Shown one piece after another: positions 49,914-56,803 of a stretch of DNA of 58,250 nucleotides. Position 1 is the stretch's first letter. Every line of letters starts with the position of its first letter. Position numbers and translations under genes: made by a program. Below the pieces are notes generated by a model. It had not been told where the DNA came from. It saw only the letters and a program-made list of their open reading frames with translations, and did no database searches. This DNA comes from Flavobacterium cheniae. Its GTDB lineage: Bacteria; Bacteroidota; Bacteroidia; Flavobacteriales; Flavobacteriaceae. Where the stretch lies: positions 776,885 through 835,134 of the forward strand of contig NZ_SNZC01000002.1 in assembly GCF_004363695.1 (NCBI RefSeq). Reading direction: 5' to 3'.

Positions 49914-50870
49914 ATGAAGAAAAGAATATCTGCTGAATTAATCAGTATTGCGCACCGAATTTTAAAGTTAAAAAACCATTCAGAAACGGTTCAATTACAG
50001 CAAGAAGCTAAAAATTTGTACGATCAATTGACGATTTTGCGTTTTTATGAAGAGAATTTCGAATTGGTAAAAAACGAAATTTCTGAAGAAGTTTTAGCTG
50101 AAAAATTAGAAGGAAAACCAACTGAAGTTTTCAACGCGCCTATTCAGGATAAAGTTGTTGAAACTCCGGAAGAAGTAAAAGTAGAAGTTGCTCCAGAAGT
50201 AGAAGAAACTATTGCCGAACCAATTGCGGAAGAAAAAGTCGTAATCGCAGAATTAATTGTGGAAGATGATGAAGAAGAGGAAGAGGTTTTGATGACTCCA
50301 ATGGATGAAGAACCAATTGAGGAAGAAATAATCGAAGAAGAACCAGTTGCAGAAACTCCAAAAGCAGAAGAACCAGCAAAACAAATTTCGTTTGAAGACT
50401 TATTAGTACACGATTACAAAGAATTAGATTTTGTGAAAGTGGAAGACATTCCTGCTGAGGTGGCTAATGTTGTTGAAGCAGTTTTTGAAGCACCAACTCC
50501 TGTAGTAGAAGAAGTTGCAGCAGAAATCCAACCAGAACCTGTAGTGTCCGAAACGCCAAAAGTATTGGAAGAAGAAGTAAAAGCAACTTTCGAGAAAGTA
50601 AGTCAAGAACCAAAAATAAGTTCGTTAAACGATAGATTAAACAAAACGATTTCTTTTGGTTTGAACGATAGAATCGGATTTGAGAAGAAATTATTTGGCG
50701 GAAGTTCGGATGATTTTAATCGTGTAATTTCGCAACTGAATACATTTGATAGTTTTGAAGAAGCAAAATCTTTTGTTTTGGATTTCGTAAAACCTGATTA
50801 TAACAATTGGGAAGGCAACGAAGAATTTGAAGCGCGTTTTATGGAAATTATCGAGAAAAAGTTTTCATAA
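49914..50870 (+). CDS. Acidic conserved hypothetical protein upstream of rsmI
   Basis: 318 residues, no signal peptide, function unknown. The first ~75 are helical and Lys/Gln-rich (HRILKLKNHSETVQLQQEAKNLYDQ). The middle (~95-220) is extremely rich in Glu, Val and Pro, probably disordered. The last ~85 (NDRLNKTISFGLNDRIGFEKKLF ... EGNEEFEARFMEIIEKKF) form a compact domain conserved in flavobacterial homologues, as I recall. Its stop is followed directly by the rsmI ATG with no spacer. A role tied to ribosome or membrane function is only suggested by neighbours. Confidence 0.75.
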   Translation: MKKRISAELISIAHRILKLKNHSETVQLQQEAKNLYDQLTILRFYEENFELVKNEISEEVLAEKLEGKPTEVFNAPIQDKVVETPEEVKVEVAPEVEETIAEPIAEEKVVIAELIVEDDEEEEEVLMTPMDEEPIEEEIIEEEPVAETPKAEEPAKQISFEDLLVHDYKELDFVKVEDIPAEVANVVEAVFEAPTPVVEEVAAEIQPEPVVSETPKVLEEEVKATFEKVSQEPKISSLNDRLNKTISFGLNDRIGFEKKLFGGSSDDFNRVISQLNTFDSFEEAKSFVLDFVKPDYNNWEGNEEFEARFMEIIEKKFS

Positions 50871-51554
50871 ATGGGTAAGTTATTCATAGTTCCAACGCCT
50901 ATTGGCAATTTAGAAGACATGACTTTTCGTGCAATTAAAGTACTGAAAGAAGTTGATTTAATTTTAGCAGAAGACACGCGTACCAGCGGGAAATTGCTAA
51001 AACACTTCGAAATTGCTACACACATGCACAGCCACCACATGCACAACGAACACAAAACCGTTGAAAATTTGGTGAAGCGCTTGCAAGCAGGCGAAACCAT
51101 TGCTCTAATTAGCGATGCAGGAACTCCAGCCATTTCCGACCCAGGATTTTTGCTTACACGAGCATGTGTGGAAAACGGAATTGATGTGGAATGTTTGCCA
51201 GGAGCAACTGCTTTTGTGCCGGCTTTGGTGAATAGCGGTTTACCCAATGATAAATTCGTATTCGAAGGATTTTTACCCGATAAAAAAGGAAGACAAACCC
51301 GATTTTTAGCCTTACAAGAAGAATACCGCACCATGATTTTCTATGTTTCGCCACATAAATTAAACAAAACCTTAGCCGAATTTGCACAATATTTCGGCGC
51401 TGACAGATCGGTTTCTGTTTCTCGAGAATTATCCAAATTACACGAAGAAACGGTAAGAGGAACCGCCGAAGAAGTACTAAAACATTTTGAAGCAAAGCCA
51501 GCCAAAGGTGAAATTGTAGTTTGTGTTGGGGGTTTAATTAAGACCAAAGGATAA
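50871..51554 (+). CDS. rsmI: 16S rRNA (cytidine1402-2'-O)-methyltransferase
   Basis: 227 residues. It is a tetrapyrrole-methylase-fold enzyme that uses S-adenosylmethionine to methylate C1402 of 16S rRNA. The signature begins IVPTPIGNLEDMTFRAI (6-22), then LAEDTRTSGKLL, LISDAGTPAISDPG and LPGATAFVPALVNSGLP. It is second of four genes with tight spacing. It directly follows the acidic protein, and its TAA overlaps the next ATG by one base. Confidence 0.96.
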   Translation: MGKLFIVPTPIGNLEDMTFRAIKVLKEVDLILAEDTRTSGKLLKHFEIATHMHSHHMHNEHKTVENLVKRLQAGETIALISDAGTPAISDPGFLLTRACVENGIDVECLPGATAFVPALVNSGLPNDKFVFEGFLPDKKGRQTRFLALQEEYRTMIFYVSPHKLNKTLAEFAQYFGADRSVSVSRELSKLHEETVRGTAEEVLKHFEAKPAKGEIVVCVGGLIKTKG

Positions 51555-51853
51555 TGAGTTTTAAGAAAATAGGATTATTCTTTTTTATTTTGCTAACAAT
51601 AAATGCTTTTATTTATTTTGTTATCATTGCATATTTTCAAAAGTTGGTAAATAGTCATTTAGCTTTAGCAGATAAGATCACAATTGAGATTTCTTTTTTT
51701 GCTTTATTGTTTTTAATTATCTCATTATATCGCTTTTTTTATCGTAAATTAAATATAACAACTTGGGTCTTACTATTAATAGCAATTAGCTTGTTTTTGT
51801 GGTTGCCGAAAATTTATAATCTTAAATGCTATGGTTGCTCGATTTCAGGTTAA
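51554..51853 (+). CDS. Hypothetical small membrane protein
   Basis: 99 residues; not recognised. There are three hydrophobic spans (about 5-26, 41-60, 68-86) and a C-terminal NLKCYGCSISG with a CxxC pair. The start overlaps the rsmI stop (TAATG), so it is translationally coupled. It is very AT-rich. Its role is unknown, and it may be poorly conserved. Confidence 0.6.
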   Translation: MSFKKIGLFFFILLTINAFIYFVIIAYFQKLVNSHLALADKITIEISFFALLFLIISLYRFFYRKLNITTWVLLLIAISLFLWLPKIYNLKCYGCSISG

Positions 51854-51871
51854 CATAATAATATTTTTTAA

Positions 51872-52297
51872 ATGGAAACACACCACATAACCACTACCTG
51901 GAAAGGGAATATGCAATTTGAGTCCACGAACCCAAGTGGCGATGTCATTTCAATTGATGCTGGTCCTGAAAATGGAGGAGAAGGAAAAGGCTTGCGTCCA
52001 AAAGCGTTGATGTTATCGGCTTTAGCGGGTTGCACCGGTTTAGACGTAGCTTCTTTAATTGAAAAAATGAAGTTAGAAGTAACCGATTTCAAAATTGAAA
52101 CATCAGGTGAACTAACTGAGGAACATCCAAAAACGTATCACAAAGTAAAAGTAGATTACCATTTTTACGGTAACAATTTAGACGAGAAAAAACTTGAAAA
52201 AGCGGTGAATTTATCGGTTGAAAAATATTGTGGCGTCATGGAAATGTTCCGCCAATTTGCAAAAGTTGAGGTAGCGATTTTTTATCATAAAATATAA
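51872..52297 (+). CDS. OsmC family peroxiredoxin-like protein
   Basis: 141 residues of the OsmC/Ohr fold, thiol-dependent peroxidases that reduce organic hydroperoxides. Two reactive cysteines are visible: Cys54 in LAGCTGLDV and Cys120 in EKYCGVME. The N-terminal SIDAGPENGGEGKGLRPKALMLSAL is family-typical. It is the last gene of the acidic protein-rsmI unit. The following 52298-52559 gap holds no gene: it contains the palindromic element, the recJ promoter box and AT-rich repeats. Confidence 0.92.
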   Translation: METHHITTTWKGNMQFESTNPSGDVISIDAGPENGGEGKGLRPKALMLSALAGCTGLDVASLIEKMKLEVTDFKIETSGELTEEHPKTYHKVKVDYHFYGNNLDEKKLEKAVNLSVEKYCGVMEMFRQFAKVEVAIFYHKI

Positions 52298-52314
52298 TAA
52301 TCTATAAAGGTTTT

Positions 52315-52435
52315 ACCACATAGAAACATAGATAAAAAAGTTAGTTTTAGTTCATACTGAATACACAAAGCCTATCTAACCTATAAAAAGTGTAACGACT
52401 ATTTTGGTGAAAATTCACCTATGTTTCTATGTGGT
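52315..52435. repeat. Palindromic element, copy 2 (perfect 17-bp terminal inverted repeats)
   Basis: ACCACATAGAAACATAG at 52315-52331 and its exact complement CTATGTTTCTATGTGGT at 52419-52435 bound a 121-base element. Inside are AAAAAGTGTAAC, shared with the copy at 44499-44590, and a small GGTGAAAATTCACC hairpin next to the right end. No coding frame; small non-autonomous palindromic element. Confidence 0.8.
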
Positions 52436-52470
52436 TAATTTTTTTCATTTAGTAAATTCAAAAATATTTA

Positions 52471-52478
52471 TACCTTTG
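52471..52478 (+). promoter_or_regulatory. -7 promoter box for recJ-MFS
   Basis: TACCTTTG, an exact TAnnTTTG match, about 80 bases upstream of recJ. Between it and the ATG lies a direct repeat of ATTCTAATTT (52528-52550). Confidence 0.5.
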
Positions 52479-52559
52479 TCATTCAATTATATAAGCCAAA
52501 ATAACAGAGTTCAAACGAAAGTTCTGAATTCTAATTTCTAAATTCTAATTTTTAAAACT

Positions 52560-54260
52560 ATGCGTTGGAATCCAAAATCTAAGCCAAATCCAGAAAAAGT
52601 ACAAGCCATTCAGAGCGCCCTTCAAGTCGATGAAATCATCGCAAAATTATTAGTTCAGCGAGGTATTGAAACCTTCGAACAAGCCAAAACCTTTTTCCGT
52701 CCCACTCTAGCCGATTTACACAATCCGTATCTGATGAAAGATATGGACAAAGCTGTTGTACGAATTGAAAATGCCATTGCTAACAACGAAAATATTTTAA
52801 TTTTTGGTGATTACGATGTCGATGGAACAACTGCTGTTTCTTTAGTCTCAAGTTATTTACGTAGTTTTTATCCGAATGTTGCGACCTATATTCCAGATAG
52901 ATATGCAGAAGGTTACGGTATTTCCTATATGGGAATTGACTATGCCGAAGACAACGATATTTCCTTAATTATAGCTTTGGATTGTGGTATCAAATCGATT
53001 GATCATGTCAATTATGCCAAAGCAAAAAACATCGATTTCATTATTTGCGACCACCATAGACCAGGCGATATTTTGCCTGATGCCGTTGCGGTTTTAGATC
53101 CAAAACGAGATGATTGTTCGTATCCGTATGATGAATTATGTGGTTGCGGTGTTGGGTTTAAATTGATTCAGGCTTTAGCCGAAAATCGAAACCAAACCAT
53201 TGATGATTTAGTGTTGTATTTAGATTTGGTTGCAACAGCCATTGCCGCAGATATTGTTCCGATTACTGGTGAAAATCGAGTGTTGGCGAAATTTGGATTG
53301 GAAGTGATTAATTCGAATCCGCGTCCAGGAATTAAGGCTTTGGTTCAAAATGTAAAGAAAAAAGTCTTGACGATTACGGATGTAGTTTTCATCGTCGCAC
53401 CAAGAATTAATGCAGCCGGAAGAATCAAACACGGAAACGAAGCTGTTGCTTTATTAACCGAATACGATTTAGATCAAGCGGAACAATTCGCCTCCGAAAT
53501 CGAGCAACATAATTCCGACAGAAAAGAATTAGACAAACAAATTACCAAAGAAGCCTTACTTCAAATCGAAGAAAACAACGAACAAAACCGATTTTCAACT
53601 GTCGTGTATCAAGAAAATTGGCATAAAGGTGTTATCGGAATTGTCGCTTCACGATTGGTAGAAAATTACTATCGTCCAACCATTGTTTTTACAAAAAGTG
53701 GCGAAAAATTAGCAGCTTCGGCACGTTCTGTGAAAGATTTCGATGTGTATAATGCGTTGGAAGCTTGTGCCGAACATTTGGAGCAATTCGGCGGCCACAT
53801 GTATGCAGCTGGAATGACACTTTTGGAAGAAAATTATGAAAATTTCAAAAATGCCTTCGAAAAAGTCGTTCAAGAAACTATTCATCCCGATTTGTTGACT
53901 CCAGAAATTTCATACGATGCCGAAATCGAATTATCCGAAATTAATCCGAAGTTGATGCGTTTATTGAAGCAATTTGAACCATTCGGACCTGAAAATATGA
54001 CACCTTTATTTTTAGCGAAAGGATTAACCGATTCAGGTTATGCTAAAACTTTAGGTTCTGATAATGAACATTTGAAAGCATTTATAAAACAAGGAAATTC
54101 GGAATCTTTTGGAGCAATTGGTTTTGGATTGGGCAATAAATTAGACTTGGTTACCAACAAAAATAAATTTGACGCTATTTTCTCTTTAGAAGAAAACGAA
54201 TGGAAAGATACTGTAACTTTGCAACTGCAATTACGCGACATTAATGCTTCAAATGGCTAA
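52560..54260 (+). CDS. recJ: Single-stranded-DNA-specific exonuclease RecJ
   Basis: 566 residues. It is a 5'-3' ssDNA exonuclease of recombination and mismatch repair. The DHH phosphoesterase motifs are present: FGDYDVDGT (Asp84, Asp86, Asp88), ALDCGIKS, CDHHRPG (164-170) and APRINAAGRI. The DHHA1 domain has WHKGVIGIVASRL and GGHMYAAGMTL. A C-terminal OB-like domain follows. The length is normal. Its stop overlaps the start of the MFS gene by eight bases. Confidence 0.96.
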   Translation: MRWNPKSKPNPEKVQAIQSALQVDEIIAKLLVQRGIETFEQAKTFFRPTLADLHNPYLMKDMDKAVVRIENAIANNENILIFGDYDVDGTTAVSLVSSYLRSFYPNVATYIPDRYAEGYGISYMGIDYAEDNDISLIIALDCGIKSIDHVNYAKAKNIDFIICDHHRPGDILPDAVAVLDPKRDDCSYPYDELCGCGVGFKLIQALAENRNQTIDDLVLYLDLVATAIAADIVPITGENRVLAKFGLEVINSNPRPGIKALVQNVKKKVLTITDVVFIVAPRINAAGRIKHGNEAVALLTEYDLDQAEQFASEIEQHNSDRKELDKQITKEALLQIEENNEQNRFSTVVYQENWHKGVIGIVASRLVENYYRPTIVFTKSGEKLAASARSVKDFDVYNALEACAEHLEQFGGHMYAAGMTLLEENYENFKNAFEKVVQETIHPDLLTPEISYDAEIELSEINPKLMRLLKQFEPFGPENMTPLFLAKGLTDSGYAKTLGSDNEHLKAFIKQGNSESFGAIGFGLGNKLDLVTNKNKFDAIFSLEENEWKDTVTLQLQLRDINASNG

Positions 54261-55509
54261 AAAAGACCCATTTTCATCTTTACGAATACCCGAATTTCGC
54301 TGGTTTTTAGCCATGCGCTTGTTTATTGTATTGGCTTGGTCGATGCAATTTGTATTGATTGAGTGGGAAGTGTATCGCATCACAAAAGATCCATTATCAC
54401 TTGGATTAATAGGTTTAATGGAAATCATTCCAGCGATTAGTATGGCATTGTTCGCTGGACACATTGTGGATCAAAACGAGAAAAAAGGTTTGTTAATCAA
54501 ATGTTTTTCAGGATTAGCAACAATTAGCGCCTTGTTATGTCTTTTAGTTCATCCAAATTTTATTGATTCCTTTTCCAAAAACACGATTCTTTACGGAATT
54601 TACGCTTTAGTTTTTGTAGGCGGCATCATTCGTGCGTTTTTAATCCCATCCGTTTTTAGTTTATTGGGATTGATTATTCCTAAAAAAGAACAACCTAATG
54701 CAGCGACATGGAGCAGTTCTACTTGGCAAGTGGCAGCAGTAATCGGACCAGCATTGGCGGGATTTACGATTGGTTGGTTTGGGGTTTTTTGGTCGTTGGT
54801 TTTTGTGGTTTTTTGTGTTATTATGGCTTTAATAGTGCTAACACAAATTGAAAGAAAGCCGATTTTAAATCCAAAAATTGGCGAACCGATTTTCAAAAGT
54901 TTGAAAGAAGGTTTGTCTTTTGTGTTTCAAAATAAAACCATTTTAAATGCGATTTCGCTTGATATGTTTGCAGTTTTGTTTGGTGGAGCTGTCGCTTTAT
55001 TACCCATTTTTGCTCAAGATATTTTAAAAGTAGGTTCTGAAGGTTTCGGAATTTTAAGAGCCGCACCAGCTATTGGTGGATTAATAACAATGTTAGTGGC
55101 TACATCCATTCCGTTACATCAAAAAGCAGGTAAAAAGTTATTGTTAGCTGTTTTTGGATTTGGAGTTTGTATTATCGTTTTTGGTTTATCAACTAACTTT
55201 TGGTTATCAGTAATAGCATTATTTTTAAGTGGAGTTACCGATGGAATTTCAGTAGTAATTCGACAAACCATTCTTCAAATTTACACACCTGATCATATGC
55301 GAGGACGCGTGTCTTCTGTGAATTCTATTTTCGTGGGTTCGTCTAACGAATTAGGAGCTTTTGAAAGCGGCTTGGCTTCCAAAATTATGGGAGTAGTTCC
55401 TGCTGTAGTTTTTGGTGGAATGATGACCTTAGGAATTGTAGGCGTTACCGCTGTGGCTTCACCAAAATTCAGAGAACTGGATATCGAAAAAGATTTAGAA
55501 ACAATTTAG
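54253..55509 (+). CDS. MFS transporter (drug/metabolite efflux-like)
   Basis: 418 residues from the ATG at 54253 (MAKKDPFSSLRIPEFRWFL, a typical start); the ATG at 54244 would add three residues. It has about twelve membrane spans, with the family loop GHIVDQNEKKGLLIK between spans 2 and 3 and the second-half loop PLHQKAGKKLLL. It resembles the MFS_3 enterobactin/drug exporter group. The substrate is unknown. The start overlaps the recJ end by eight bases (coupled translation). Its stop overlaps the stop of the convergent lpxH by four bases. Confidence 0.9.
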   Translation: MAKKDPFSSLRIPEFRWFLAMRLFIVLAWSMQFVLIEWEVYRITKDPLSLGLIGLMEIIPAISMALFAGHIVDQNEKKGLLIKCFSGLATISALLCLLVHPNFIDSFSKNTILYGIYALVFVGGIIRAFLIPSVFSLLGLIIPKKEQPNAATWSSSTWQVAAVIGPALAGFTIGWFGVFWSLVFVVFCVIMALIVLTQIERKPILNPKIGEPIFKSLKEGLSFVFQNKTILNAISLDMFAVLFGGAVALLPIFAQDILKVGSEGFGILRAAPAIGGLITMLVATSIPLHQKAGKKLLLAVFGFGVCIIVFGLSTNFWLSVIALFLSGVTDGISVVIRQTILQIYTPDHMRGRVSSVNSIFVGSSNELGAFESGLASKIMGVVPAVVFGGMMTLGIVGVTAVASPKFRELDIEKDLETI

Positions 55510-56246
55510 TTTTTGAATTCTTTTAATTCCAATTTTTCTCCATCAAAAACACCATAAGTGAAATAACCAATCCAATCGCCTAAATTCACATATTTTGAGT
55601 TTTCAGTCAATTCTATTTCCAATGGTAAATGACGATGACCAAAAACGAAGAAATTGTACTCTTTAGTTTCTAACTTTCGTTTGCAATATTGCACTAACCA
55701 TTCATTGTCTTCTCCTAAATATTTTACATCTTCTGCTCCTGAAATCAATTTGTTTTTTACGGATAAATATTGGGCTAATTTCACACCAATATCAGGATGC
55801 AACCAACGAAATAACCATTTTGAAAACGGATTAGTAAAGACTTTTTTCATTCGTTTGTAGCCCATGTCGCCTGGACCTTTTCCATCTCCATGGCCAATTA
55901 AGAATGTTTTATCGTTAAAAGTAAATTCTTGGTTATCATGATAAACAGGAATATTTAACTCTTTTTGGAAATAATCACTCATCCATAAGTCGTGATTTCC
56001 TACAAAAAAATAGATTGGAATACCAGAATCCTTAATTTCTGCTAATTTTCCTAAAACTCTTACGAATCCTTTTGGTACAACTGTTTTGTATTCAAACCAG
56101 AAGTCGAATAAATCGCCTAATAAAAAAATCGCATCAGCATCCTGCTTAACAATATCAAGCCATTGAATGAATTTTTGTTCTCTAGGAAAACTTAATTCTG
56201 GAGTGGGTGCCCCAAAGTGCTGATCAGATGCGAAGTAGATTTTCAA
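55506..56246 (-). CDS. lpxH: UDP-2,3-diacylglucosamine diphosphatase (LpxH-like)
   Basis: 246 residues. It is a calcineurin-like phosphoesterase that cleaves UDP-diacylglucosamine in lipid A synthesis. The five metal motifs are present: ASDQH (Asp8, His10), LGDLFDFW, VGNHDLW, IGHGDGKGPG, and FGHRHLP near the end. The start is TTG (56244-56246), matching the family start MKIYFASDQH; no upstream ATG is usable. The 56247-56467 space upstream is AT-rich and shows no further gene. Confidence 0.9.
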   Translation of the reverse strand: MKIYFASDQHFGAPTPELSFPREQKFIQWLDIVKQDADAIFLLGDLFDFWFEYKTVVPKGFVRVLGKLAEIKDSGIPIYFFVGNHDLWMSDYFQKELNIPVYHDNQEFTFNDKTFLIGHGDGKGPGDMGYKRMKKVFTNPFSKWLFRWLHPDIGVKLAQYLSVKNKLISGAEDVKYLGEDNEWLVQYCKRKLETKEYNFFVFGHRHLPLEIELTENSKYVNLGDWIGYFTYGVFDGEKLELKEFKN

Positions 56247-56467
56247 GTTAAAAATTAGTTAAGAATATGTTAATAAACGTTTTTTTTTGCATTTTATCGA
56301 ATTAAAAGGTTAAAAATTAACATATTATCAAAATAAGTATATTTTTAACCGATTATTTGTGTTTTAATCGATTCTAAATGTTCGAATCTTTTACAAAAAT
56401 ACATAAATCAAATTTAAATACATTTTTTAAAAATAACATTAAATAGTTTACAATTAAATTTTGAACC

Positions 56468-56803
56468 ATGAATAAAAAATTATTTCTACTAATTTGTTTT
56501 TCTCTTTTCTCTTTGTCGGGATTTTGTCAAGCTAAAAGCAAGGCTTCACAATCGGATTCAAGTAAAAAGAGTAATAGCAATATGGTTGTAAAATCTCGTG
56601 AAATTTGCGGTTTTAATGCAAAATACACTGAGGTTTACATTATTCCCGGAACAGTTGAGTCTACAGATGTGAAGCCAAGACCATTAACTGATGAAGAAAA
56701 ATGTTTAGTTGAGCAAAACAGAAAAGAAAACGAGACAGTTGTTTTAAAGCTTGATATGTTCACAGAGGTTAAAATTTTTCCTAAATCTAAAATAAAAGAA
56801 TAA
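56468..56803 (+). CDS. Small exported protein coupled to a large secreted protein
   Basis: 111 residues; not recognised. Signal peptide MNKKLFLLICFSLFSLSGFCQ, then a Ser/Lys-rich stretch, then a short domain with two cysteines (REICGFNAKY and EEKCLVEQN) and a basic tail. Its TAA overlaps the ATG of the next gene by one base (TAATG), so the two are translated together. Confidence 0.7.
   Translation: MNKKLFLLICFSLFSLSGFCQAKSKASQSDSSKKSNSNMVVKSREICGFNAKYTEVYIIPGTVESTDVKPRPLTDEEKCLVEQNRKENETVVLKLDMFTEVKIFPKSKIKE

Noticed and set aside
50798..51334. 178-codon minus-strand frame opposite rsmI
   Set aside because: Fully antisense to a confident gene; no promoter box or recognisable domain.
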